From Aquimarina brevivitae (GTDB taxonomy: Bacteria; Bacteroidota; Bacteroidia; Flavobacteriales; Flavobacteriaceae), in the NCBI RefSeq assembly GCF_004216895.1, contig NZ_SGXE01000001.1:1470208-1534207 (forward strand): a DNA stretch of 64,000 nt. The letters are read 5' to 3'. Of the stretch, positions 18,264 through 26,388 are shown piece by piece. The translations under genes and the position numbers were made by a program. How positions within the stretch are numbered: position 1 is the stretch's first letter; each line of letters begins with the position of its first letter. The notes beneath the pieces are model-generated. The model did no database searches. It was not told the origin of the DNA and was given only the letters and a program-made list of their open reading frames with translations.

Positions 18264-18635
18264 TTAATAATTCGTTTCGATTACGGTGGTTTTTGCATCT
18301 CCCCACAAGCCTTCAATGTCATAAAACTCTCTAATATGCTTTTGGAAGACATGTACCACTACATCGACATAGTCCATTAATACCCATTCTGCATTTTCAC
18401 TTCCTTCAACGTGCCAAGGTTTATCTTTCAATGATTTACTGACCGTTTTTTGAACAGAATTTACAATTGCATTAACTTGAGTATTGGAGGTACCGTTACA
18501 GATTACGAAGTAGCTACAAACAGTATTTTCTATTTCGCGAAGATCTAAAATGTTTATATCCTGACCTTTTACTTCTTCTATTCCTTTTATGATATGAGTG
18601 ATTAATTGATCTGTACCGATTTCGTTTTTATTCAT
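18264..18635 (-). CDS. rsfS: Ribosomal silencing factor RsfS
   Basis: 123 residues of the RsfS/DUF143/Iojap family, which binds ribosomal protein uL14 and blocks subunit joining in starvation. Conserved patches: DINILDLREIE, YFVICNGTSNTQVNAI, WHVEGSENAEWVLMDYVDVVVHVF and REFYDIEGLWGDA. Cytoplasmic. First gene of the rsfS-ftsH unit and divergent from birA, a common flavobacterial arrangement. Confidence 0.95.
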   Translation of the reverse strand: MNKNEIGTDQLITHIIKGIEEVKGQDINILDLREIENTVCSYFVICNGTSNTQVNAIVNSVQKTVSKSLKDKPWHVEGSENAEWVLMDYVDVVVHVFQKHIREFYDIEGLWGDAKTTVIETNY

Positions 18636-18695
18636 GCATTTTCTTTATTTGTGTAAAGTTATTACTTTTTATCTTTTTACCATCTGTACTTAATA

Positions 18696-18703
18696 TACAT
18701 TTG
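18696..18703 (+). promoter_or_regulatory. Predicted birA promoter -7 box (TACATTTG)
   Basis: Perfect TAnnTTTG match 24 bases before the birA ATG. No clear -33 TTG. On the other strand TAACTTTA upstream of rsfS is a weaker candidate. Confidence 0.45.
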
Positions 18704-18727
18704 TAAAACTTTTACACTATTTTATAT

Positions 18728-19459
18728 ATGCGTATAATCAAAGTTGATGCCATTGAGTCAACAAACACTTTTTTACGAAACTTATATCGAGAAGAGCGAT
18801 TGGATATGCCTGTATGTATTAGTGCAAAAGAACAAACCTATGGGCGAGGGCAAATGGGAACTACTTGGATTAGCGAAGGTGGCAAGAACCTTACATTTAG
18901 TGTATTTATGCCGATAAACGGCCTAGCCTTAGCGGATCAATTTCAAATTTCAATGACTGTTGCTACAGCACTTATCCGCGGGTTGCAATTCTTGCAAATC
19001 CCCAGATTAGCAATAAAATGGCCAAACGACATTCTGTCAGACAAGTATAAAATATGTGGTATTTTAATTGAAAACATTGTTAAAAATGGCAGTTTGGAAG
19101 GAGTGGTTATTGGTATTGGGCTTAATGTAAATCAACTGAATTTTGAAGGCTTGGAGCAGGCTAGTTCTTTAAAAAAACTTACCGGAGTACATTATGATCT
19201 TGATGAAATCTTAGGGATTTTGTTGCAAAAAATCGAGGAGTATTTTTGTCAACTTGCTACTCGAAGTTATCCTACTTTAAAAAAGGAATACGAATCCTAT
19301 TTATTTAGAAAAAATAAACCCTCTACATTCAAAAATATAGAGGGAGATTCTTTTGTCGGTATCATTGATTCCGTTACGCCCGAGGGTAAATTAAGAGTGT
19401 TACTCGAGGACGAGGTGTTTAAGGACTTTGATCTTAAAGAAATCAAATTGTTGTACTAA
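18728..19459 (+). CDS. birA: Biotin--[acetyl-CoA-carboxylase] ligase
   Basis: Attaches biotin to the lysine of biotin carboxyl carrier domains. 243 residues: catalytic domain with the nucleotide loop YGRGQMGTTW (residues 38-47), IKWPNDILSDKYKICGILIE (Lys97 to Asp101 and on) and GIGLNVN, then a small C-terminal beta-barrel. No N-terminal helix-turn-helix, so it is a monofunctional ligase and not a repressor of biotin synthesis. One likely client in this window is pyruvate carboxylase at 35518 (biotin Lys1116). The stop overlaps the convergent SRPBCC gene by four bases. Confidence 0.95.
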   Translation: MRIIKVDAIESTNTFLRNLYREERLDMPVCISAKEQTYGRGQMGTTWISEGGKNLTFSVFMPINGLALADQFQISMTVATALIRGLQFLQIPRLAIKWPNDILSDKYKICGILIENIVKNGSLEGVVIGIGLNVNQLNFEGLEQASSLKKLTGVHYDLDEILGILLQKIEEYFCQLATRSYPTLKKEYESYLFRKNKPSTFKNIEGDSFVGIIDSVTPEGKLRVLLEDEVFKDFDLKEIKLLY

Positions 19460-19848
19460 AGCTTGGTAATATTATCGCTTAGCGTATTGATAAAGTTTTG
19501 CAATGGTTTTTTGATCATCATTGCCATCATAGCATTAAACTCTCCATCAAAGACCAATTGCACATTACTGTTTTGCTCGTCTTGAGCTTCAATATTAGCT
19601 GTTAAGGTAAACGGAAGTTTGTCGCTTGCTGCTCCCAAAATTACTTTGCTAAATTCTTCGGTTTCTTTTTTTTCTAAAACGATCTCAGGCATGCCTTTCA
19701 ACTGAAAAAGAAAACGAGTATCGTTTAACATTTCAAATTTTTGTATGCTTTCTGGCATTAATTGTTCAAAATTTTCCACATTCGTAAGAAAATTAAAGAC
19801 CTCTTCCGGGCTCTTGCTTACAGTTACAGTACTGCTTTCTAAATTCAT
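19456..19848 (-). CDS. SRPBCC-fold protein (polyketide-cyclase/START-like)
   Basis: 130 residues with the helix-grip pattern: STVTVSKSPEEVFNFLTNVENFEQLMP at the start (helix after the first strand), alternating beta-strands, and a long C-terminal helix MIKKPLQNFINTLSDNITKL. The family binds hydrophobic ligands; this member has no known function. It lies nine bases downstream of pyrE on the same strand and is likely to be co-transcribed. Tail-to-tail overlap of four bases with birA. Confidence 0.82.
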   Translation of the reverse strand: MNLESSTVTVSKSPEEVFNFLTNVENFEQLMPESIQKFEMLNDTRFLFQLKGMPEIVLEKKETEEFSKVILGAASDKLPFTLTANIEAQDEQNSNVQLVFDGEFNAMMAMMIKKPLQNFINTLSDNITKL

Positions 19849-19857
19849 AGCTTTTTT

Positions 19858-20499
19858 TTAAATAGTCCAACCAGCAGGGTCTACCCTCCAGGCTTTTAAA
19901 GTTTCTTCTTCTTTTTTTGTGATATAGTTAGTTTCAAGTGCTTGCTCCACTAAGTTTTCATAATTACTTAAAGTATGTAACTCTATATTGGCTTTGTTAA
20001 AGTTTTCATCGGCAATAGTAAAACCATAATTAAATATGGCTACCATCCCTTTAACATTAGCATTGACATCTTGCAATGCTTTTACAGCGTTTAAACTACT
20101 TTTGCCGGTACTTATCAGATCTTCAATAACTACCACATTTTTTCCAGTAGGAACTAATCCCTCAATTTGGTTTTGTCTACCGTGTTTTTTGGGTTCAGGT
20201 CTAATGTAAATAAAAGGTAGACTTAGATATTCTGCGACAAGCATGCCAATACCGATAGCCCCTGTAGCTACACCGGCAATGACATCTGGTTTGCCATATT
20301 TTTCTTCAATAAACCTGGCAAGGTTTTCTCTTAAGTAGTTGCGTATCATTGGATAAGACAACGTTATTCGATTGTCACAATAAATTGGTGACTTCCATCC
20401 AGAGGCCCAAGTAAAAGGTTCTTGTGGTTGTAATTTTATTGCATTAATTTGCAATAACAATTCAGCGGTTTTTTTTGCTGTATTTTTATCAAAAATCAT
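19858..20499 (-). CDS. pyrE: Orotate phosphoribosyltransferase
   Basis: Joins orotate and PRPP to give orotidine 5'-phosphate in pyrimidine synthesis. 213 residues. Visible: FTWASGWKSPIYCDNR, the catalytic loop region RPEPKKHGRQNQIEG with its Lys/His, and the PRPP motif VVVIEDLISTGKSS. The start ATG 20499 is only eight bases from the divergent Nudix ATG, and a perfect -7 box ends five bases before it, so the mRNA is predicted to be leaderless or nearly so. Followed at nine bases by the SRPBCC gene. Confidence 0.96.
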   Translation of the reverse strand: MIFDKNTAKKTAELLLQINAIKLQPQEPFTWASGWKSPIYCDNRITLSYPMIRNYLRENLARFIEEKYGKPDVIAGVATGAIGIGMLVAEYLSLPFIYIRPEPKKHGRQNQIEGLVPTGKNVVVIEDLISTGKSSLNAVKALQDVNANVKGMVAIFNYGFTIADENFNKANIELHTLSNYENLVEQALETNYITKKEEETLKAWRVDPAGWTI

Positions 20500-20504
20500 A
20501 GGTG

Positions 20505-20512
20505 CAAATGTA
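20505..20512 (-). promoter_or_regulatory. pyrE -7 box (TACATTTG) adjacent to the start codon
   Basis: Minus-strand TACATTTG matches TAnnTTTG exactly and is followed by five bases and then the pyrE ATG, placing transcription start at or within a few bases of the start codon. The box lies inside the first codons of the divergent Nudix gene. Confidence 0.55.
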
Positions 20513-21116
20513 TAAAGTTTTTGTGAATAATACGCCTATTATTCTTTCTACTAAAAAAGCAATAGAAGGCTATACAACATTACCAATAAAGGAGGTTGAT
20601 TTTCCTGAGATTATTAGAACTGTTCTAAAAAAGGAAAAGAAGGGGAAGGAGGCGAAGTACCATTTTTATCACAAAAGTGAAAAGAAATTAATGGAGCATT
20701 TGTACAGTAAGCTTCCTGTTGTGGTAGCAGGTGGGGGCAAAGTATATAATGAAGCGGATGAGGTATTGTTTATTCGTAGAAACGGCAAATGGGATTTGCC
20801 TAAAGGTAAAGCGGAGAAAAAAGAAGATATGGAAACGGCCGCTATCCGCGAAGTAGAGGAGGAAACAGGTGTTAAAAACCTCAGGGTCACCAAATTCTTA
20901 AAGCACACCTACCATATTTTTAAACGCAATGGAGAATTTCGATTGAAAGTTACCTATTGGTTTGAAATGAAAACCGATTTTACAGGAGATCTAGTGCCTC
21001 AAAAAAGTGAAGGTATAACCAAAGTTCGCTGGAAAAATACAGCCAAGTCTAAAAAAGCATTGACGGATTCTTATGAAAATATTAAGCAACTTTTTTCACT
21101 GAAATACTTATCCTGA
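20508..21116 (+). CDS. Nudix hydrolase
   Basis: 202 residues from ATG 20508 (a GTG two codons earlier is possible). The first 65 residues are an extra N-terminal domain with unknown role; the Nudix domain follows. The Nudix box is GKAEKKEDMETAAIREVEEE plus TG, with the metal-binding REVEEE intact, preceded by FIRRNGKWDLPKG. The family hydrolyses nucleoside diphosphate derivatives; the substrate is not defined by the sequence. Cytoplasmic. Divergent from pyrE with only eight bases between the two ATGs; its own promoter must lie inside pyrE coding DNA. Confidence 0.9.
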   Translation: MYKVFVNNTPIILSTKKAIEGYTTLPIKEVDFPEIIRTVLKKEKKGKEAKYHFYHKSEKKLMEHLYSKLPVVVAGGGKVYNEADEVLFIRRNGKWDLPKGKAEKKEDMETAAIREVEEETGVKNLRVTKFLKHTYHIFKRNGEFRLKVTYWFEMKTDFTGDLVPQKSEGITKVRWKNTAKSKKALTDSYENIKQLFSLKYLS

Positions 21117-21119
21117 TTA

Positions 21120-21209
21120 TTATTCAGTAACCGTAAACTCATAGGCGTTTGTAATTAAGCTATTGGATAATATTGTTTCTATGTTAACATAACCTAGCTC
21201 ATAGACTCA
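21120..21209 (-). pseudogene. In-frame continuation of the lipoprotein gene beyond a TGA codon
   Basis: After the TGA at 21209-21207 the same frame stays open for 28 more sense codons to a TAA at 21122-21120. It reads VYELGYVNIETILS, then NSLITNAYEFTVTE, with normal codon use for this genome. The TAA is three bases from the stop of the convergent Nudix gene, matching the tight packing seen elsewhere. This looks like the true C-terminus cut off by a nonsense change (for example CGA, AGA or GGA to TGA), or less likely a read-through or recoded stop. Confidence 0.7.
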
Positions 21210-21704
21210 CCCCTTAATTAATATGATACCATCATTGTTTATGTTGGTGTAATCTGCCGATGACAAAACATAATCACCGGATTCTAATAATTTTATACCA
21301 ATTTTACTTCGAAAGGCTGAATCGCGATAAAAGTTTTGAACAAATAAATTTCCTTGTGAAACACTTACTTCTCCCTCAAGTACTTCTATAGCATTTTCCG
21401 TCAAGTTAATTTTTGATAGGGTTCCGAATCCTGTCTTCTTGTAGAGTGCAAGTGTATGGTAAAAGTTTTCAAAGTCTTCTCCATAGGTAAACTCGGATAA
21501 GGTAATATTCTTTTCGTTAGTGGTTGTTTGTTGATCGTTAACTGTAGTTATTACATATATGGATTCATCAAGTGCAAATTCGGTAGTCTCATTTTCAACT
21601 GTAATAATATCATTATTTGTAACGTAATACACATCCGCGTTTTCACTGGTATCACAAGTGGTTAATGCGATGGCGGTAAAAAATGATACAAGCGCAACTT
21701 TCAT
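21207..21704 (-). CDS. Putative lipoprotein, probably truncated by an in-frame TGA
   Basis: 165 residues to the TGA; 194 if the TGA is read through. The N-terminus has a hydrophobic stretch and a lipobox-like LTTC (Cys17), so it is predicted to be a lipoprotein, followed by acidic, strand-rich sequence without a family I recognise (EFTYGEDFENFY, GDYVLSSADYTNINNDG). The frame continues past the stop for 28 codons (see the separate entry), so the gene appears to carry a recent nonsense mutation. It sits 57 bases downstream of the M14 peptidase start region's own strand partner, i.e. between that gene's promoter-distal side and the Nudix gene; on the minus strand it follows nothing closely, its ATG being 57 bases after the end of the M14 gene (21762). 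Confidence 0.7.
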   Translation of the reverse strand: MKVALVSFFTAIALTTCDTSENADVYYVTNNDIITVENETTEFALDESIYVITTVNDQQTTTNEKNITLSEFTYGEDFENFYHTLALYKKTGFGTLSKINLTENAIEVLEGEVSVSQGNLFVQNFYRDSAFRSKIGIKLLESGDYVLSSADYTNINNDGIILIKG

Positions 21705-21761
21705 AACTTAAATTTCAGATAAGACGCTAATGAATTGTAAAAGTTGCGTGTGAGTTGAAAA

Positions 21762-23504
21762 TTATTTCAAAATACGATATACTGGGTACCGAAGATGGGC
21801 TTTCTCATAGTGTTCTGATTTTTTATGAATCCAATCCAATTGGGTATACCAATCTTTAGCAAAAGCGGTATCCTTTTTTGCTTCCTCAAATTCTTGACGT
21901 AATTCAGGGTTTTCTTGTAGTAGGCTCAACGCCTTATCTTCCCATACGTAAGGTGAAAAACCTTCTTTTTGTTGTAAAATAGTATCAAAAAAGTTCCAGT
22001 TAAAAAAGGAATCAGTGGCCTCGGGCTCCAGGGTTTCTATAAGATAGCGAATGCCTTTTTGGGCTGTAGGTACGATGATATCACCCGTTTGTAATGTTAC
22101 CATTTCTTTATGTTTGGTAATGGTAGTGTTGTAATGTAGATAATGACCTTCAAAAGGTTGTTTTCTTGTTTTGTAGTCTGCAATGTGATATACTTCAGCG
22201 GATAAGGTGGTATCTTCTGCTACCAAGCTATATTTAATTTTGTTGATATCCAATAATGCTTTGATATTCCACCAACCCTTAGGTATTACATAGGCTTCAG
22301 GAACCGCAACGCTTTGAGTAGCCTTATAATAATTTTGATAGGTCACTTTTTTGGTATAGGGTTGATTTCTGTCATATTTTAATCGCTTTGCACCTGTAAT
22401 TGCACTAGGAATATAAGAACCTTCGAACCCTTTAAAGTCAAGTGTTGTTGTTTGTGAAGTGTCAACCGCCCAACTTATGGGATAAGATTTTATGGAACGC
22501 CAGTAGGCATCATCTTTTTTCTTTAGTGTTTTAATTTTAGCCCCGTCCTTTTCTGTAATGTCTATAGCAGATTTCATCAGTTCATAGGTGCCAAGTACGC
22601 GTTGTTTATAAGGTTTGAGCATGTGCGTTTCAACCATGAGTCCGGGTGTATTCCATAAACTGGTATACCCGGTAGAGTACCTTGGGTAATCTATAAACTG
22701 GCTCCAGCCCTTGTCGGGTGTAGTGCCCCAGACATTCACATAAGGAGTGATATCCCAATTTTTGTTGGCAAGCGATTGCTCTAACTGTGGTTGTAATTCT
22801 TGATGTAGGTAGGCTCCTAATGTACCCCCTAATTTATTGTGCTGGGTGAATAAATGGGTAAGCGTGTATTGATAGTCTGCTCCATTGCTCACGTGATTGT
22901 CTATAAATACGTCTGGTTGAACCAGATGAAATATTTCTGCGAAGGTACGTGCATTTTTAGTATCGTTTTTTATGAAATCTCTGTTGAGATCATAATTTCT
23001 TGCATTCCCTCGAAACCCATAAGCTTCAGGCCCATTCTGATTAGTTCTACTAGCAGTATTTCTATTTAAGGCTCCTCCAATATTATATACGGGGATGGTT
23101 GAAACAACTGTGTTTTCAGGGCTTTGAATCGTGCCATTGGCTAGATCTCTAAACAGCATCATAGTAGCGTCAATACCATCACTTTCCCCAGGGTGAATTC
23201 CATTGTTAATCAGTATAACCGATTTGGTTTGGTGTATCTGATCAAAGTTAAAATTTGCTTCTGGGTTATAAGTTATTAAATGCAATGGGTAGCCGCTATC
23301 TGTAGTACCAACCTCTCGTATATCTATGGAATTAAACTGCTGAGCCAGTTGCGTATAATATGTTATCACCTCTGGATAGGTAGCTGTTTCTTTACCGTTA
23401 CGCTTTTCAAAGGTAGTTTCGGAATTAAAATCGGCGACTTCTTCTGTTTGTTTGGCGCATTGCAAGGTTATGAATGCAAAACCAACTAGTATTAGTTTTT
23501 TCAT
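21762..23504 (-). CDS. M14 family zinc carboxypeptidase, exported
   Basis: 580 residues. Hydrophobic N-terminus followed by Cys16 (FITLQCAK), probably a lipoprotein although Gln before Cys is atypical. The M14 catalytic core is clear: zinc ligands His104 and Glu107 in NNGIHPGESDG, RNYDLNRDF with the substrate-binding Arg, and His204 in FIDNHVSNGAD. The second half (after about residue 330) is a long region not shared with classic carboxypeptidases, found in Bacteroidota M14 proteins. It should trim C-terminal residues from peptides in the periplasm or outside. Upstream and divergent is the SulP gene; downstream, 57 bases on, is the interrupted lipoprotein gene. Confidence 0.88.
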   Translation of the reverse strand: MKKLILVGFAFITLQCAKQTEEVADFNSETTFEKRNGKETATYPEVITYYTQLAQQFNSIDIREVGTTDSGYPLHLITYNPEANFNFDQIHQTKSVILINNGIHPGESDGIDATMMLFRDLANGTIQSPENTVVSTIPVYNIGGALNRNTASRTNQNGPEAYGFRGNARNYDLNRDFIKNDTKNARTFAEIFHLVQPDVFIDNHVSNGADYQYTLTHLFTQHNKLGGTLGAYLHQELQPQLEQSLANKNWDITPYVNVWGTTPDKGWSQFIDYPRYSTGYTSLWNTPGLMVETHMLKPYKQRVLGTYELMKSAIDITEKDGAKIKTLKKKDDAYWRSIKSYPISWAVDTSQTTTLDFKGFEGSYIPSAITGAKRLKYDRNQPYTKKVTYQNYYKATQSVAVPEAYVIPKGWWNIKALLDINKIKYSLVAEDTTLSAEVYHIADYKTRKQPFEGHYLHYNTTITKHKEMVTLQTGDIIVPTAQKGIRYLIETLEPEATDSFFNWNFFDTILQQKEGFSPYVWEDKALSLLQENPELRQEFEEAKKDTAFAKDWYTQLDWIHKKSEHYEKAHLRYPVYRILK

Positions 23505-23607
23505 GAGATGATTCTAGTAAAAGAAGGTAAAGTTAATAAGTTAAGAACATTCGGCATAAATTAGAGCTACAATCTTTCAAAATTGTAAATTAGAGGTATG
23601 ATATTCC

Positions 23608-23637
23608 TTGTCTAGGGATAAAATAACCGTATTTTTG
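23608..23637 (+). promoter_or_regulatory. Predicted SulP promoter, TTG-N19-TATTTTTG
   Basis: TTG at 23608-23610, a 19-base spacer, and TATTTTTG at 23630-23637: a complete match to the Bacteroidota housekeeping promoter (-33 TTG, -7 TAnnTTTG), ending 20 bases before the ATG at 23658. The best promoter in the window. Confidence 0.7.
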
Positions 23638-23657
23638 CGGCTTCAAAACCAACTACC

Positions 23658-25508
23658 ATGACTGAATTTGTAAGAAAAAGAGTGGCAAATGCCAAAAATG
23701 ATATATTATCCGGTTTAACGGTTGCCTTAGCTTTAGTGCCAGAAGCCGTGGCTTTTGCATTTGTTGCGGGTGTGGATCCATTAGTGGGATTGTACGCTGC
23801 ATTTATGGTAGGATTGATAACCTCCATATTTGGAGGACGTCCAGGTATGATTTCTGGTGCAACGGGAGCATTAGCAGTCGTTATGGTGCATTTGGTAGCA
23901 GAAGGTAATGCGATGGGGGCTCCTGGAGAAGAACTTGGATTATACTATTTATTCGCAACTGTGATTTTAATGGGGGTGATTCAAATGATGGCAGGTGTTT
24001 TTAAACTCGGAAAATTTGTACGATTGATACCGCACCCTGTAATGATGGGATTTGTGAACGGATTGGCCATTGTTATTTTTCTTTCTCAACTAGGGATGTT
24101 CCAAGAGACTAAAAAGGATGTTTTTGGTAATGATAAATTTAACACCGCTTCCGTAGCGGCTCAATACACTATCAAAGACAATACAGTATATGATGCATCA
24201 ACGGATATGAAGGTGTTAACACGAAAAAACAATACACTTATAGATCCCGCTACCGGAACTGAAAAGTATATCATTGATCAGGGACAAGTATTTGATATCG
24301 CTACAAAAGAGGTAGTCTTTAATTTTGACGACGCAACTAATAAGATTTATTCTATTGAAAAAAAGGGAAAAGCAAAATCCTGGTTGCCAACCAAAGAACT
24401 GTTGATGATGCTTGGCTTAGTGTTTTTAACCATGCTTATGATGTGGGGACTGCCTAAATTGAAATTTACCTCTAAATTACCAGAAGCTTTAATCGGTATA
24501 GTGGTCGTTTCTGCCATTGTTATTTTAGGAAAACTAGATGTAGCAACGGTTGGTAGTTTTATACGCGACGGAGGGGGAGAAGGACTACAAGGTGGACTAC
24601 CGCAGTTTCAGCTAGATATATTTAGTAAAATTCCTATGAATTTAGAAACCCTTAAGTTTATAGCACCTTACGCCTTGATATTGGCAGCGATTGGGTTAAT
24701 TGAGTCGCTCATGACCTTAAACCTTATTGATGAGTTAACAGAAACCAGAGGAAATACCAATAGAGAATGTCTTGCCCAGGGTGGTGCCAATATCCTTACC
24801 GGTTTGTTTGGTGGTATGGGTGGATGTGCTATGATAGGACAGTCCATCATTAACATCAAATCTGGCGGAAGAACTCGATTATCGGGGATTGTAGCGGCAG
24901 TTACCTTGCTGTTGTTTATTTTATTTGCTTCAGGTTTGATTGAACAGGTGCCCATTGCTGCTCTGGTAGGCGTAATGTTTATGGTGGTTATCGGTACGTT
25001 CGCCTGGTCTAGTTTTAGGATCATCAGTAAGATTCCGGTCAGTGACGCCATTGTTTTATTGGCGGTATCCCTGTTAACTGTTTTCTTTGATTTGGCTATT
25101 GCCGTTATAACAGGGGTTATTATGTCAGCATTGGTTTTTGCCTGGGAAAATGCAAAACGAATTCGAGCACGAAAACACCTCAAAGAAGATGGTACTAAAG
25201 TATATGAAATTTGGGGGCCTTTATTTTTTGGAAGCATTCAGGCTTTTAATAGTAAATTCGATGTTCAAGGAGATCCCGACCGTGTAGAAATTGATTTTAT
25301 GGAATCTCGAGTAAGTGACCATTCTGCCTTAGAAGCTATATGGGCTTTAGTAGGTAAATATGAACAAGCTGGTAAACGGGTAAAAATAAAGCACCTTAGT
25401 GAGGAGTGTCAAGAACTTATGATCAAAGCTTCTCCTAAATTGGCAAGCGTTATTGAGCATAATGTTGATGATCCACGCTATCACGTAATGGCAAAAGCAA
25501 TGGAATAG
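23658..25508 (+). CDS. SulP family anion permease with STAS domain and a large loop insert
   Basis: 616 residues. The SulP membrane core begins with LSGLTVALALVPEAVAFAF and GLYAAFMVGLITSIFGGRPG (the half-helix signature); a second conserved patch is GGMGGCAMIGQSIINIKSGGRTRLSG. The C-terminal STAS domain runs from about residue 515 (YEIWGPLFFGSIQAF, RVEIDFMESRVSDHSALEA). Transports sulfate, bicarbonate or other anions; ion not determinable. Unusual: between FLSQLGMF (about 148) and ELLMMLGLVFL (about 247) there is a hydrophilic stretch of about 93 residues rich in D, T, K and V, where typical SulP proteins have a short loop. Perfect promoter upstream. The stop is three bases from the convergent methyltransferase stop. 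Confidence 0.92.
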   Translation: MTEFVRKRVANAKNDILSGLTVALALVPEAVAFAFVAGVDPLVGLYAAFMVGLITSIFGGRPGMISGATGALAVVMVHLVAEGNAMGAPGEELGLYYLFATVILMGVIQMMAGVFKLGKFVRLIPHPVMMGFVNGLAIVIFLSQLGMFQETKKDVFGNDKFNTASVAAQYTIKDNTVYDASTDMKVLTRKNNTLIDPATGTEKYIIDQGQVFDIATKEVVFNFDDATNKIYSIEKKGKAKSWLPTKELLMMLGLVFLTMLMMWGLPKLKFTSKLPEALIGIVVVSAIVILGKLDVATVGSFIRDGGGEGLQGGLPQFQLDIFSKIPMNLETLKFIAPYALILAAIGLIESLMTLNLIDELTETRGNTNRECLAQGGANILTGLFGGMGGCAMIGQSIINIKSGGRTRLSGIVAAVTLLLFILFASGLIEQVPIAALVGVMFMVVIGTFAWSSFRIISKIPVSDAIVLLAVSLLTVFFDLAIAVITGVIMSALVFAWENAKRIRARKHLKEDGTKVYEIWGPLFFGSIQAFNSKFDVQGDPDRVEIDFMESRVSDHSALEAIWALVGKYEQAGKRVKIKHLSEECQELMIKASPKLASVIEHNVDDPRYHVMAKAME

Positions 25509-25511
25509 GGC

Positions 25512-26333
25512 TTAATTTTTGCGCAGAATATACAAGCTTTCATTGAGGCACTCCGATGGTTCTGGTGCATCGTGTGTAGGCGCAAAAGTAGCTAGGGTTT
25601 CCAATTCACTAGATTGTTGTAAGATAGTATAGTCCTTTAAATTTTCATAAAAAGATAATGGTGTGGTTTGATGCATAAAAGAATCATTCAAGTCATTATT
25701 TGCATTGAAGTAATCAAGTAAACGTTGATAGACAGCTGTATTTTCAACCTCAGGAAGATAAGAGACACTACCAATTAGATCTCCGGATTTTTGTAATGCT
25801 TTAAATACGGCAAAAATCTTATCTCGCGTTGCTGGACTTAGAAAAAATAAAACACCCTCTAAGAGTATAAAGTTAGGCTGGTTATCCAGTAAGGAGCTTA
25901 TCTTGGATACAATCTCTTCTTGGGGTTGCAAATTAAAATCGAGACTGATATACTTCGTTGTTCGTTGAGGTAACTTATTTTTTTGAGTCCATTCGACAAT
26001 TTTACGTTCCTTAAACTGAAGAATACTCTCCTTGTCAATTTCTATAGTTAAAACGTGGTCAGGTAGCATATATTGGTACATACTAAACCCCGAACCAAAA
26101 TTAATCAACGTTCCTTTAGTATGCTTTTTAAAAAAATCGTGTAACTGCTCAAAGAAGAATCGATTTCTTACGCAGTGCATAATTGCTTCGTGTGGAGAAA
26201 CGTTGTCTAGAATGTCGGGCAGTAGCGCTGCAGTTTTTGGGTTATGCCAAAGTTTAGCATAAGGGTCTTTACTGATATTTTCAAATTGGGCTCGGTAGTG
26301 AGATACGATAAAAGCGGTTTCGTGTATTTGCAT
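25512..26333 (-). CDS. Class I SAM-dependent methyltransferase, LCMT-like
   Basis: 273 residues resembling leucine-carboxyl-methyltransferase family enzymes: IMHCVRNRFFFEQL, the SAM-binding loop LINFGSGFSMYQYML, ending strand two at TIEIDKESI, ISLDFNLQPQ and LLEGVLFFLSP. Bacterial members methylate small metabolites in secondary or polyketide metabolism; the substrate here is unknown. No membrane segment. The ATG follows directly on the T-run of a hairpin (26340-26361), so its transcription or translation may depend on that structure. Convergent with the SulP gene. Confidence 0.85.
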   Translation of the reverse strand: MQIHETAFIVSHYRAQFENISKDPYAKLWHNPKTAALLPDILDNVSPHEAIMHCVRNRFFFEQLHDFFKKHTKGTLINFGSGFSMYQYMLPDHVLTIEIDKESILQFKERKIVEWTQKNKLPQRTTKYISLDFNLQPQEEIVSKISSLLDNQPNFILLEGVLFFLSPATRDKIFAVFKALQKSGDLIGSVSYLPEVENTAVYQRLLDYFNANNDLNDSFMHQTTPLSFYENLKDYTILQQSSELETLATFAPTHDAPEPSECLNESLYILRKN

Positions 26334-26339
26334 AAAAAA

Positions 26340-26361
26340 AGATCTGTTAAAAAACAGATCT
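26340..26361 (-). terminator. Hairpin plus T-run abutting the methyltransferase start
   Basis: AGATCTGTT and AACAGATCT pair perfectly around a four-base loop. On the minus strand the stem is followed by seven T bases and then by ATG of the methyltransferase. It would terminate the 26389-26718 gene, 28 bases after its stop, or act as an attenuator for the methyltransferase. Confidence 0.75.
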
Positions 26362-26388
26362 AAGATATGAAATCTATGTAATAGTATT

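Noticed and set aside
24668-25237. 189-codon open frame antisense to the SulP gene
   Set aside because: It lies wholly inside a clear SulP coding sequence on the other strand, has shadow-like composition and no family features.
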